Part shown: positions 24,605 through 34,656 of the stretch, in pieces
Layout of the letters: each line of letters opens with the position of its first letter
Numbering within the stretch: the stretch's first letter is position 1
Assembly (NCBI GenBank): GCA_040222855.1
Contig: JAVKCD010000019.1
Coordinates: 976,912-1,040,911 of the forward strand
Origin: Phycisphaeraceae bacterium
GTDB taxonomy: Bacteria; Planctomycetota; Phycisphaerae; Phycisphaerales; Phycisphaeraceae
Direction of reading: 5' to 3'
Length of the DNA stretch: 64,000 bases
Made by a program: the position numbers and the translations under genes
Notes under the pieces: generated by a model
Seen by the model: the letters and a program-made list of their open reading frames with translations, nothing else
What the model was told of the DNA's origin: nothing
The model's database searches: none

Positions 24605-25602
24605 ATCCGCTTCTCCATGCTGGTGGCTGTGACCTTGTCCTGGCGGGCGATCTCGATGAGTTCATCGAGGGTCTGCTCCAGGGAGATCATCGGCTCAAAA
24701 CCGATCGCGGCGCGGAGACGATCGATGCTCGGGGCTCGATCAGGCGTCTCCTCAAACCCCGGCGGGTAGACCTCATCGTAGGGTTTGAGGATCAACTCGG
24801 ACGTTGTGCCCGCTCGCTCGATGACTCGTTGGGCCAGAGCGCCGATGGTGATCTGGTGTTCGCTACCGAGGTTGTAGGCACGCCCGTGGGTATCGGGCTT
24901 GCTCACCAGTTGACTCATCGCGCGGGTGACGTCCCGGACATCACAGAAGGCACGGGTCTGCGTGCCGTCGCCATAGACCTCCAACGGCTGATTGGCGACG
25001 ACGCGGGCAACGAAGCGGGGCACGACCATGCCGTAGTGACCGACCTGGCGGGGACCGATGGTGTTGAACAGCCGGGCGATCACGGCGCGGAGTCCTCTGC
25101 GGCGCACGGCGTCGAGAACAAGGTGCTCATCAAGAGCCTTGGCCATGCCGTAAGCCCATCGAGACGACGTGGTCGGGCCGTAGACCAGGTCCCCGTCTTC
25201 CCGCAGCGGCAGATCGTTGCTGCGGCCGTAGACCTCGGAAGAGGAAGCGATCAGGAGCGAGGCGTCGTGCTCGACGGCAGCATCCACGACGATGGCGGTC
25301 TCGTCGATGTTGTTGCGGATCATCGAGGTCGGGTCTTCGAGAACCCGCTGGACACCCACGGAGGCGGCGAGGTGAAAGACCGCATCCACGCCTTGCCAGA
25401 GACTCGGCGTTGACGCCATGACACGACCCGCAAGGCCTTCGATCAGCTCGCAATCAGGCCCGAGCAGGTGCTGAAGGTTGTCAGCACTCCCGGTTGAGAG
25501 GTCATCGACGATGCGCAGGGACCATCCTTCAGCGAGCAGGTGCTCGGCGAGATGGGAACCGATGAAGCCGGCTCCGCCTGTGATGATGGCCTTGCCCGCC
25601 AC
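24601..25602 (-). CDS. NAD-dependent nucleotide-sugar epimerase/dehydratase
   Basis: Extended short-chain dehydrogenase of 333 residues. NAD-binding GGAGFIGSHLAEHLL is at the N-terminus. The catalytic set is SSSEVYG and YGMAKALDEHL (Tyr-x-x-x-Lys), with RLFNTIGPRQVGHYGMVVPRF as the substrate loop and YGDGTQTRAFCDVRDV downstream. The pattern resembles UDP-glucuronate decarboxylase and GalE-type enzymes; product specificity cannot be fixed. GTG start with AGGGGTG upstream. Placed between the Wzc-like and WecA-like genes, it probably supplies a sugar for the exported polymer. Confidence 0.88.
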   Translation of the reverse strand: MAGKAIITGGAGFIGSHLAEHLLAEGWSLRIVDDLSTGSADNLQHLLGPDCELIEGLAGRVMASTPSLWQGVDAVFHLAASVGVQRVLEDPTSMIRNNIDETAIVVDAAVEHDASLLIASSSEVYGRSNDLPLREDGDLVYGPTTSSRWAYGMAKALDEHLVLDAVRRRGLRAVIARLFNTIGPRQVGHYGMVVPRFVARVVANQPLEVYGDGTQTRAFCDVRDVTRAMSQLVSKPDTHGRAYNLGSEHQITIGALAQRVIERAGTTSELILKPYDEVYPPGFEETPDRAPSIDRLRAAIGFEPMISLEQTLDELIEIARQDKVTATSMEKRI

Positions 25603-25640
25603 GCGATCACCCCTGCCTGAGGCCCGAAGCTCCAGCGGAC

Positions 25641-27830
25641 TCAGGCGGAGAGCCGGTCGGGCCCGCTGGTGCTCTGGTAGTCGTAGTAGGCCTGGTAGTT
25701 CTTCCTGAAGTATCCGCCTGCGGAGGACTGCACCCAGTTGAGGATCACGCCCAGGACTTCGGCTTTGTGACCGTCGAGCTGGCGGAGCATACGGTCGGCC
25801 ATGCCTCGCTTGTCGGCTCCGGCGCGGACGACAGTGGCGACGGCATCGACGGACTTACTCATCAGCACCGGATCGGAGCTGAGCAGGGCTGGCGGGGCAT
25901 CGAGGATGACCAGGTCGTACCGCGCGGAAAGGTCCGCGATCAGGTCGCGGAAGGTCTGGGTATCGAAGAGGTCGGAGACGGCGTTGGACGTGTGGCCCGC
26001 AGGAACCACAGCGAGCCCGCTCTCACCAGCCAGGGTGGTGACCTGATCGATCGAGGCGTCCCCGCGGAGCACATCGGCCAGACCGCGATCGGAACTAAGA
26101 CCGAGCAGCGCAGCAAGACGTGGCCGGCGGAAGTTGGCATCGAGAAGAATGACCTTGCGGTGGTTCATCGCAAGGCTGGTCGCCAGGTTGTGCGCAACGG
26201 TCGTGGTCCCGCAGGTTGGCTGAGAGGCCGTGATCATCAGGGACTTGTGGCCCGCCTGCTCCATCCGTCGGAGCACAGCGGTACGCACCTGCCTGAACTG
26301 CTCGGCGATGAGGCTGTTGGCGTCCCGTTCGACCACACGGTCGATGGTGCCCGAACCCGAAGGGTCTTCGGTGGCGTCGGGAAGCAGGCCCAGGAGGTTG
26401 CCGCGGGAAAGCATGCGGACGTCGGTCGGCGACATCACCCTCTGATCGAGAAGCTCACGCACGAAGATCAGACCCGTGACCAGGCCCAGAAGAGCCACGG
26501 TGATACCGGGCACGATGACCATCAGCTTGGGGAAGGTCAGTTCAGCCTCGTTGGGCTGACTGATCTGACGGATCTGGAGACGCTCGTCCGTAAGCTGACG
26601 GCGATTGCGGATGCTGCCTAGTTCGCTCTGGACCACTTGCCGCTGGTTGAGCATTCGAGTCAGTTCGTCTTCGAGTTGGGTGTAGCGAGCGAGTCGCTCG
26701 GTCAGATCGACCATTTTGCGGGAGGACTCGTCGAGGCGCGGTTGGAGCCCTTCGAGCGTGGCTCGCAACTGCTCGACGATCTTGCCCGAAGTTTCGAGCC
26801 GGCCGGCCTGCATCTCGCGGGCGATACGGCTCTTCTCGCTCTTCTTCTCTTGCTCAATGGCCGCGATCTGGGCGTCAATGATCCTGATCTGCTGGTGACC
26901 CTCGCCGAAGCGAGCCAGAAGGGCTCGCTTGGCCTCCCTGAGCTGGCTCATCTGGTTGTTCATGCGTTGGATAGCGGGCATCATCTCTAACTCGGACTCG
27001 AGATCCGGTCCGATCTGGACGTCGCCCCGGCTCTGAGCATTCGCGAGTTGCTCATACTGGGCGGTTGCCTGCTCGAGCTGGAGCTTGATCCCGGTCATCT
27101 GCTCATTGAGAATCTGGAACTCCTGCGCAGCGGCGGAGCCTTCGCGGCGGAGGGATTCGAGACGCTCGGTCTGCAGGAACGTACGCTGCTGACGACGCAG
27201 ACGGTCAACATCTTCGTCAAGCTGGCGCAATGAGGAAGTGAGAGAGGCAACGGCCGATTCATCACCCTGATTCAGGCCAGCTCGGAGAATCGAGTCGTAG
27301 GCCTGGGCCACTGCATTGGCAATGGGGGCGGCTTCTGAGGGGATTTCTGTCCAGACACCCAGTTCAATCAGCAGAGAGTTGCGCTGCGTACGAACCACGA
27401 GGTGGTTGTTAGCGAGAGAACGACGGGCATCATCAGGGGAATCAAACTGCTGAAACCACGTTGTGGCTTGCACAGAGGGTTGCTCAATCGCGCGCTGCAT
27501 CACTTCCTGCCCGCGGATGCGCTGGGTTTCGCTGAGGATCCGCATCTCGATGATGTCTCGGCCGCGGGCAGTTTCGAGTCCAATGTCACTCGCTTGCCGG
27601 ATCGGCGTCTGATAGGTCAGCAGGATGGTTGAGGTGTACTGGGGGGATGTGCTTCTCAGCACAAGATGCACAGCGACGCCAAGCACCAGACCAATGACCA
27701 GCGTGATGACCAGAGGCACCACATTCGCCCTCAGGGTCTTGATCGGGTCAATCGGACGGAAGCGTACGGAGCCTCCGCCTGTAGCGGGCTGGGTCGGTGG
27801 GGTGCTGGCACCAAGTGGATTCGCGGTCAT
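25641..27830 (-). CDS. Wzc-like polysaccharide co-polymerase and BY-kinase with atypical P-loop
   Basis: Inner-membrane protein of 729 residues controlling polysaccharide chain length and export. An N-terminal Wzz domain with two transmembrane segments (about residues 34-57 and 435-455) flanks a long coiled coil. The C-terminal kinase domain has Walker A' VILLDANFRRP, Walker B LVILDAPPALLSSD and a tyrosine cluster at the end (YFRKNYQAYYDYQS). The Walker A site reads QPTCGTTTVAHN: Thr542 stands where the invariant lysine of GK(S/T) is expected. Kinase activity is therefore doubtful. AGGAAA precedes the ATG. It lies 18 bases downstream of the large TPR gene. Confidence 0.9.
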   Translation of the reverse strand: MTANPLGASTPPTQPATGGGSVRFRPIDPIKTLRANVVPLVITLVIGLVLGVAVHLVLRSTSPQYTSTILLTYQTPIRQASDIGLETARGRDIIEMRILSETQRIRGQEVMQRAIEQPSVQATTWFQQFDSPDDARRSLANNHLVVRTQRNSLLIELGVWTEIPSEAAPIANAVAQAYDSILRAGLNQGDESAVASLTSSLRQLDEDVDRLRRQQRTFLQTERLESLRREGSAAAQEFQILNEQMTGIKLQLEQATAQYEQLANAQSRGDVQIGPDLESELEMMPAIQRMNNQMSQLREAKRALLARFGEGHQQIRIIDAQIAAIEQEKKSEKSRIAREMQAGRLETSGKIVEQLRATLEGLQPRLDESSRKMVDLTERLARYTQLEDELTRMLNQRQVVQSELGSIRNRRQLTDERLQIRQISQPNEAELTFPKLMVIVPGITVALLGLVTGLIFVRELLDQRVMSPTDVRMLSRGNLLGLLPDATEDPSGSGTIDRVVERDANSLIAEQFRQVRTAVLRRMEQAGHKSLMITASQPTCGTTTVAHNLATSLAMNHRKVILLDANFRRPRLAALLGLSSDRGLADVLRGDASIDQVTTLAGESGLAVVPAGHTSNAVSDLFDTQTFRDLIADLSARYDLVILDAPPALLSSDPVLMSKSVDAVATVVRAGADKRGMADRMLRQLDGHKAEVLGVILNWVQSSAGGYFRKNYQAYYDYQSTSGPDRLSA

Positions 27831-27848
27831 AGCTTAATTTCCTCGGGT

Positions 27849-30800
27849 TCAACCCTGATTGAGCGCGTTCAGACGCTCGCGTGCCTTCTCCAGTGTCTCC
27901 GGGTCGTTTGACGCCTCCGCGTCCCTGATGGCCTGCTCCAGCAGGTCTCGTGCCGCTGCGGTCGATCCGAGATCGGCGAGCACGACCGCCAGATGATACT
28001 GATTCACGGGCATCCGACCGAAAGACAGACTCTGCTCGAGCGTCCGTCGGGCTTCGGCGGGCATCCCGGCCTTGAACTGCACCCAGCCGAGGGTGTCGAG
28101 TGTGTTGGGGTTCTGAGGGGCAAGGTTCACGGCCCGCTGGGCGTAATCAAGGGCGATCTGGGGCTCACCCAGGTCGTTACCCAGCAGGAAGGCGAGGTTG
28201 TTGAGCGTCAGCAGATCGCTCGGAACGATCTCCAGCACGGCCTCGTAAGCCACGCGGGCGTCGGCGTAGGCTCCCGAGAGCTGCAACGCTCGGCCCAGCA
28301 GGGTCAGTAGTTGATAACGCAGGGCCTGATCCTTCTGCTCCAGGCTGCCCTCGAGCGCACGGAGTCTGGACACCGCGTCGGCGAAGCGACCATCATTGGT
28401 TTCGAGTCGAGCCGCAGCAAGCTGAGCCCACAAGGGCTCGGTGCTCTGGGTGTTGCTCACGAGGATGTCGATCGCGGTCGGAAGATCAAATGAACGCTGC
28501 ACACGGTCTGCAATCGCATTGAGTTCGTCGTAGGAGTCCGCACGCTCCAGCGCTCGGGTGAAGACCCGGCGGGCGGCCTCGCGACTGCCCGTTCGAGCTA
28601 ACGCCTCGCCACGGATTGCCTGGATCGTCGGCTCGGCGGCGAGGATGTCCTGGTGCTGATCGATCAGGCTCAGAGCGAGGTCAGGCCGGTTGTTGTTGAT
28701 CATCAGGCCAAGCAAGGCACCGACGTTCGCCGAGGACGGCTGGATCTCCACAGCATCACGCAGGAGCTGCACCGCATCCGCAGACCGTTGCTGACGGGCG
28801 GCAATCTGGGCTCCCAAGCGGTGCCAGAGCGTGTTTTCCGGGTTGAGCACAAGGGCCTCTTCCACGACGGCCCGGGCCTGCTGAGTCTCGCCGGTGAGCA
28901 TGTGCAGCCGGATCAGCTTCTCGCGGGCGTTGGTCTGATTGGGCTCGCGGGCGAGAACCACCTGAAGTTCGCTGGCGGACCCGGCATAGTCGCCCGACCG
29001 CCTGCGGATATCAGAGAGCAGCAGACGCGCCGCGGTCTGAGTCGCATCGATCGACAGGGCCCGCTCGAGATCGCGGATCGCGGGCTCGGGGTCATCAAAC
29101 GCGATCAGATTCGCACGACGGACCAGCGCCGGCACACTGTCCGGGTCGAGCTCAAGTGCCCGATTGACCAGAACCAGTGATTCATCCCGGTCGCCTTCCA
29201 TCAAGAGCAGCTGGCTGCGGAGCAGGATCGTGGTGGCGGTCGCCTGGTCCTGCTGGGCCAGAAACTCGCGAGCCTCGTTCAAGCGATTGGCACGCAGAAG
29301 GGATTCAACCAGCCGGAGTGTGAGCATTTCCTCGTCGGGAAAGGTCGACTGGAGCTTCATGTACAGCGCGGTGGACAACTCGCTCTCGCCCTGCTCAAAG
29401 AGCAGTGCCGCCAGCTCACGACTGACGGTCATGTTCTCGCCCTCGAACGCGATGCCCTCGCGGTACGCCTGGACCGCAGCGGGCAGGTTGCCCGAGCGCA
29501 GTCGGTAGCGAGCCAGCAGCAGATAATCCTGAACAGCAACCTCAGCACCCCGCGTCGCGATGTACCGGCGGATCACAGCTTCTCCCTCGTCACCCCGCTC
29601 AGCCTGAAGCAGCACATTGGCCTGTGTCGCGACGTTGGGCAGATTAATGCCCTCGTCTTCGAGCAGTCGATCCACCACCGCTTCAGCATCGTCGTAGCGT
29701 TCCTCCTCAGCCATCATCAGGGCCAGAGCTCGCTTGTTGGCGTAGTCATTGGGCTCATCGTCTGCCAGGCGCTCTCGAGCAGCCAGCGCCAGATCCCGTT
29801 GGCCATGCTGCGTCTCATAAAGCAGATACAGATTGCGGATCTCGGCGTTGCGAGGTTGGATCTGGTATGCCTGCCGCAAAGCGTCGAGAGCCTCTATGGG
29901 ACGGCCCTGCTCGTTGCGAATCGCCGCGAGCAGACGGAGTGCATCGAGATTGTTGCCCCGCTGAGCGAGGGCCTGCTGGATAGCGTCTGCGGCCTGCTCG
30001 AGCAGGCCCTGACGCCGATAGATCTCCCCAAGCAACGTCCAGCTCTCGGGGTTCACTCGGTCAATATCAAGTCCTTGGCGCAGCACGATCGCGGCCTGCT
30101 CGAACTCCTGCTGAGCGGCAAGCACCCGGGCGCGGAAGAAGGCACCGTTGACCCTGTCGATGTTCTTCTGCCGGGCAAGCTCCGCGACCTGTTCGGCTTG
30201 AGCCCAGTCCTGCTGAACCATCGCCAGGTCGAACCGAAGCTCGACGATCGTGTTGTCGTCGGGGTTGATCGCGGCCGCCTCATCAATCGCGCTTTGGGCA
30301 GCGGAAAAGTTGCGTGACCGGATCGCGGCTCGAGCTTTACCTATAGCTAGGGCAAAAGGCGTCGCCTGCTGCTGGAAGACTTCGGTCAGGGCTTCGCTAA
30401 TGTCACCGCCTTCGGCGAGCGTGCGCAATAGACCGGTCGCCTGAGCATCAGCCCCCGCAGACTCTGCCGCTTCGATCAGCATGAGCTTCTCGGCTGGGTC
30501 CTCGATGTAACGCATGACCTGGGCGAGGACTTGAGCGTTGCCGGGATCCTCCTGCAGCATCTCACGGAGCACTTGTTCCGCCTCATCATCACGATTGAGG
30601 TCACGCAGCAGTCTCGCTCCAAGCAACCCGATGCTGCCGTCAGCGGCTTGAGCGCTGGTCTTGAGCCCTTCGAGGATTTGCTGCTTCTCGGCATCAGTAC
30701 CGTGCCGAATGATCAGCTGCGCCATCGCATTGTTCGCAAACGCGTCACCTGGGTTGCGGGCCATCAGGTCTTCGATGTGACGGCGGGCCTCATCCGGCTT

Positions 30801-32342
30801 TTGCTCAGCGAGATAGACCTCGACCAGCTCCTGCCGTGCCTCGGTGAAGCTAGGGCGAGAGGCCAGGATGGACTCGAGACGGTCCGCCGCAGCACCCCAT
30901 TGCTTCTGGAGCCTCCGCGTCTTGGCTGAGAGCAGCAGCGCCTCGAGATTGGACTCGCCATACTGAGCCGAGGCGCGATCGAAGAGGATGGCGGCCTGAC
31001 GAAAATCCTGCTTCGAGTAAGCGAGCTTGCCCGAGAGCATGGTGACCTGAGGAAGGTCGGGGAAGGTGATCTCCAACTCCTTGGCCAACTCACCAATGCG
31101 ATCCAGAATCGGCGGACGCTGGTCCGCAGGTAGACGATCAGCCAGCAGGAACAGCCCGTTGGCCATCTCCAGACTCGCCATCAACCGCGTGTTCCGCGAG
31201 AGCAGGGTCGGGATGGGCGGGGCCTTGGCTTCGGTCAGCCGGCGGACTTCCTCCGCAGTAGCAACCGCTATTTCGGGCTGGCCACTCGCGCGATAGAGCA
31301 TCAGCAGGCGTAGTCGCAGCGAAGCGTCATTGGGCATGGCCTCGACGGCCCGTTGCGCGAGACGAAGGGCTCGCTCCTGATCGGCAAGCACCGCCGACTG
31401 GCGATCTCCGCTGGGATCAACGTCGGTCACGGTCGGCCCGCCTGAGCGCCCACGATCCAGGATCGCGAGCGCCGACTGAACCGCACGCCGGGATGGGATG
31501 GCTTCGAGCATCGCGCCCTCGATCTGGCCAAAAACCTCCTGAGCTTGCTCACGCATCCCGGTCTCGGGGACGAGCGCCAGGGTGACAAAATCCAGCCGCC
31601 GATCGATGTCGTTCTCACTGGCTTCGAGCAGTCGGGCAAGGATCTCGTTTGCTTCACCACGGAGCTCAGTGACTTCTGGGTCGTCACTCGCCAGGCGGCT
31701 GATGCGCTGAGCCTCGATGAGCATCCATGAAGCCAGGCCGTAGAGCGCCTCTGCGTCGTCAGGGTTCTGCTCCAGGTAAGTCTCAAGATCAGCACGCCCC
31801 TGCTCCCGCTGAGTCTGGTCCGCGATGCCACGGCTCATGCGGACCGCTGTCGAGAGCCCGCGATACTTGCGTGCGATCATGTCATCCTGAACCGAACGCA
31901 GCCTCTCGTCGGCGATCTGATAGATCCAGTCGATGAAGCCGGGGTCCAGTTCGCGGCGGAGCTGGTCGAGGAACTGATACTGAGCTAGCTGCGCTTCGGG
32001 GTCGTTGATGCGGAGCGTCGAGATCTTCCGCCTGACCGATCGCATCTCGTCGAGACGGGTCCGAGCCTTCTGATAATCGTCGACGGGAATATCGCGATAA
32101 AACTCGAAGAGCATGTTGAGCAGCTCGACGTTGTTGGGATCGTCGGAAACCGCTTTCCCCAACTCCTCCATCGCCAGCCGGTAATCCCCCGCATCAAACG
32201 ACTCGCGCGCCTCAGCCGCACGAGCGATCGGGTCCTGATAGACCGCGAAGAAGTAGAACGCCCCGGCCCCGCCCACGACCAGGACGAGGGCGGCAACCAG
32301 CATGAGGACGAACGGCGTATTGATGCGCTGCTTCTTGGCCAT
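27849..32342 (-). CDS. Giant TPR protein of the exosortase/EPS locus
   Basis: Membrane-anchored protein of about 1497 residues. After a basic start (MAKKQRINTPF) one transmembrane helix is followed by FFAVYQDP and an almost unbroken chain of tetratricopeptide repeats to the C-terminus, with NLDALRLLAAIRNEQGRPIEALDALRQA and NLAFLLGNDLGEPQIALDYAQRAV as clear examples. It resembles PrsT, the TPR protein of PEP-CTERM/EPS loci, but lacks that family's lipobox cysteine. It is likely periplasmic and a scaffold for export or sorting. An alternative ATG eight codons upstream exists. Gene order between the exosortase and Wzc-like genes supports the role. Confidence 0.82.
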   Translation of the reverse strand: MAKKQRINTPFVLMLVAALVLVVGGAGAFYFFAVYQDPIARAAEARESFDAGDYRLAMEELGKAVSDDPNNVELLNMLFEFYRDIPVDDYQKARTRLDEMRSVRRKISTLRINDPEAQLAQYQFLDQLRRELDPGFIDWIYQIADERLRSVQDDMIARKYRGLSTAVRMSRGIADQTQREQGRADLETYLEQNPDDAEALYGLASWMLIEAQRISRLASDDPEVTELRGEANEILARLLEASENDIDRRLDFVTLALVPETGMREQAQEVFGQIEGAMLEAIPSRRAVQSALAILDRGRSGGPTVTDVDPSGDRQSAVLADQERALRLAQRAVEAMPNDASLRLRLLMLYRASGQPEIAVATAEEVRRLTEAKAPPIPTLLSRNTRLMASLEMANGLFLLADRLPADQRPPILDRIGELAKELEITFPDLPQVTMLSGKLAYSKQDFRQAAILFDRASAQYGESNLEALLLSAKTRRLQKQWGAAADRLESILASRPSFTEARQELVEVYLAEQKPDEARRHIEDLMARNPGDAFANNAMAQLIIRHGTDAEKQQILEGLKTSAQAADGSIGLLGARLLRDLNRDDEAEQVLREMLQEDPGNAQVLAQVMRYIEDPAEKLMLIEAAESAGADAQATGLLRTLAEGGDISEALTEVFQQQATPFALAIGKARAAIRSRNFSAAQSAIDEAAAINPDDNTIVELRFDLAMVQQDWAQAEQVAELARQKNIDRVNGAFFRARVLAAQQEFEQAAIVLRQGLDIDRVNPESWTLLGEIYRRQGLLEQAADAIQQALAQRGNNLDALRLLAAIRNEQGRPIEALDALRQAYQIQPRNAEIRNLYLLYETQHGQRDLALAARERLADDEPNDYANKRALALMMAEEERYDDAEAVVDRLLEDEGINLPNVATQANVLLQAERGDEGEAVIRRYIATRGAEVAVQDYLLLARYRLRSGNLPAAVQAYREGIAFEGENMTVSRELAALLFEQGESELSTALYMKLQSTFPDEEMLTLRLVESLLRANRLNEAREFLAQQDQATATTILLRSQLLLMEGDRDESLVLVNRALELDPDSVPALVRRANLIAFDDPEPAIRDLERALSIDATQTAARLLLSDIRRRSGDYAGSASELQVVLAREPNQTNAREKLIRLHMLTGETQQARAVVEEALVLNPENTLWHRLGAQIAARQQRSADAVQLLRDAVEIQPSSANVGALLGLMINNNRPDLALSLIDQHQDILAAEPTIQAIRGEALARTGSREAARRVFTRALERADSYDELNAIADRVQRSFDLPTAIDILVSNTQSTEPLWAQLAAARLETNDGRFADAVSRLRALEGSLEQKDQALRYQLLTLLGRALQLSGAYADARVAYEAVLEIVPSDLLTLNNLAFLLGNDLGEPQIALDYAQRAVNLAPQNPNTLDTLGWVQFKAGMPAEARRTLEQSLSFGRMPVNQYHLAVVLADLGSTAAARDLLEQAIRDAEASNDPETLEKARERLNALNQG

Positions 32343-32399
32343 GGGATTCAGACTCTCTCGTTCCATCAGGCCCGACTTCGCGGGCGGCTTGCTTCGTAC

Positions 32400-34493
32400 T
32401 TAATCAGACTTCAGAGGCCAGCGTCCCTCGGAGACCTCCACCCAGTCGGGAAGAGCGGCCATCACCTCGGGGAGCATGTCATTCAGGGCGTTCTCGACCA
32501 CCTCGATCGCCTTGGCACTGTCAGAGACGCCCAGCGGCTGGATTTCGATCTTGCAGTAGTAGCTGTAACGGTCTCGCGGGTCGAAGGCGAGGATGCGGAT
32601 TTCCTCGGCACGGGCGGCGAAGTCGCCGTTGGCCGCAAACACATACATCACATGCATGTCCCGTGTCGGGTCCGATTCGCTGCCGTAGATGAACTGCCGC
32701 ATCTCGATCTGTGACTTGGGAATGCGAACCTGCTCGCCATCAGGCAGGCTGGCAAAGTACCCGCCATGCTGCGTGTCTTCGGTCAGCCTGGACGAGTCAA
32801 GATTCATCACCGGGTAATCGCCGCCTCGGGCCACGAGACCGCCAGCAATGAAGCAGCGTTCGGGGACATGAGGCACGGTGTCCGCGGTCCCGGTGTAATA
32901 CGCGACATGGAAGCGGACGATCGAGCCAATCGGCGCATCGTTAAGATACATCCCCAGCTCACGCTCGTTCTTGAAGTTCACGCCATCAGCGGAGTGCATC
33001 TCGGTGTTGACGTACATCCGGCTGATGTACTGCTCCGTGCCGAGTTCATCGACCACGTCCTTGGGCAGACGCTGGTCATCGATCAGCTTCCACGGGCCGA
33101 TCTCGAAGGGAATCGCCGTGATCGGCGACCGCAGCGGAACCGCTTCCTTAAACAGCACCGTCCGGGTAAACGCGACAGCCTGGTTGAGCCCCGCCGTCGC
33201 CGTGAGCAGCGAGCCGACAACCACCATCAAGGCGACCGGTCGTGCCACACCCCCGGCGAGACCGCCCGGCAGAGCCTTGAACAGACCCGGGACCAGCTTG
33301 AGCACTGCGATCAGCAGCACGATCACGCTCACACCGAGGCCAACCCAGCCGAGCCACGCCGGAAAGTTCTCGCTAACCACATCAGGTCGGACCGCAGACA
33401 GCAGGCTGAAGTAGGCCAGACCAGCCAGCGCCGTGACACCAATGCCTGTCACCAGGGCCAGCATCACCCGGCCGGGTGTAACCCAACGGGTGTCATCAAC
33501 AGCGGACTCCTCGGCGGTCTCCTGCGGCTGCTTGGAGACCTTCTTCGGCAGGTCTTCCGCCTCCTCGTCATCGGCGACGACAAGGTTGTCGAGCACCCAA
33601 GTCACCAGCATGAACAGCAACGCGGCCGGGATCAGCATGAGCATGCCGACAAATACGTGGAAATCGCCGGTGGCCATATCCTTGTTGTAGATATAGAGCA
33701 CCCCGATGATCGATACCCGGCCGACGTTGACCAGCACCGCGATCGGGAGCGTCAGGCTCACCAGCGTGATCCGCTGCCACCACCGGAGATTCTGAATAAA
33801 CGCAAAGGCTACGCCCAAAGCGATGAAGGCCATCAGCATCCGCAGCCCGGAGCACGCTTCCGCGACGTTGATGCCCTCGGTCACGAGCTGGCCGGCGGCG
33901 TTGGTAAAGGTCAGGTCGATGGTGATCCCACGGTTCGTCACCGAGGCGAGATTCCTGTCAAAGACCGACCAGCACTCAAGCACCACGGCCGACGAGTTGG
34001 CGGCGATGTTCTGGAGAAAGTTGGCGATCTTTTCCCACAGCGCATCCGAGACCTTGACGGCAAAGACCAGATAAGCCACAGGGAACCACAGCCAACGCAT
34101 CGCCGATGGCCCCATGATGAACCAGACCAGGCCGAACATCGCCAGGATCATCGAGTAGCCCTGAGCCATGTCGTTCCGCACCGGGTAGATGCCCAGCCCG
34201 TACCCGACAAAGCCCGCCAGCATGATCAAAAGCCCAACCGGGCTTACCCGCGGGATCGCCTGGCGGATGTGATCCTGATGGATGCGGATGTAGTAAAGAG
34301 CAATCAACGGCACGATCAAAGCGTGCGACCAGTCCGAATCCGTGGTGGCGAAGATCCAGGTTCGCCGGAGAAATACCCAGTGCAGCAGGCCGAACAGCAG
34401 CACCACCGCCGCCACCAGCCCCCAACTCAGGGGCGAAAGAAGCGGTCCTGAGCGTTGTTCGCTCAGGGGTCTGGATAAGTTGGCCGTCGTCAT
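32400..34493 (-). CDS. Exosortase fused to an EpsI domain
   Basis: A 697-residue inner-membrane protein. Residues about 20-305 are an exosortase with around eight helices and the catalytic trio Cys214 (VAEACSGLRML), Arg259 (VNVGRVSIIG) and His279 (GDFHVFVG). Exosortases cleave PEP-CTERM tails. A charged linker (about 306-335) and three further membrane helices lead to an EpsI/DUF3485 domain at about 440-690, recognised by YYTGTADTVPHVPERCFIAGG. EpsI is usually a separate gene next to the exosortase. The ATG at 34493 starts the conserved part; the frame remains open upstream. Candidate substrates in the window are the proteins at 9895-10794 and 44457-45326. Confidence 0.92.
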   Translation of the reverse strand: MTTANLSRPLSEQRSGPLLSPLSWGLVAAVVLLFGLLHWVFLRRTWIFATTDSDWSHALIVPLIALYYIRIHQDHIRQAIPRVSPVGLLIMLAGFVGYGLGIYPVRNDMAQGYSMILAMFGLVWFIMGPSAMRWLWFPVAYLVFAVKVSDALWEKIANFLQNIAANSSAVVLECWSVFDRNLASVTNRGITIDLTFTNAAGQLVTEGINVAEACSGLRMLMAFIALGVAFAFIQNLRWWQRITLVSLTLPIAVLVNVGRVSIIGVLYIYNKDMATGDFHVFVGMLMLIPAALLFMLVTWVLDNLVVADDEEAEDLPKKVSKQPQETAEESAVDDTRWVTPGRVMLALVTGIGVTALAGLAYFSLLSAVRPDVVSENFPAWLGWVGLGVSVIVLLIAVLKLVPGLFKALPGGLAGGVARPVALMVVVGSLLTATAGLNQAVAFTRTVLFKEAVPLRSPITAIPFEIGPWKLIDDQRLPKDVVDELGTEQYISRMYVNTEMHSADGVNFKNERELGMYLNDAPIGSIVRFHVAYYTGTADTVPHVPERCFIAGGLVARGGDYPVMNLDSSRLTEDTQHGGYFASLPDGEQVRIPKSQIEMRQFIYGSESDPTRDMHVMYVFAANGDFAARAEEIRILAFDPRDRYSYYCKIEIQPLGVSDSAKAIEVVENALNDMLPEVMAALPDWVEVSEGRWPLKSD

Positions 34494-34656
34494 AGTCTCT
34501 GCACCATCAGCCGATCCGGCGGCATGCCGGTCTTGCGAACTCGATATCGACGAAAAAGGCCCCTCGCTGAGCCGGGTCTGGGCTGTACGTCCTGAGCCCA
34601 TCGGGAGTTCGCCGATCCATCGGCTGATGACGCACAACCGGTGTACGCCATAGAAA

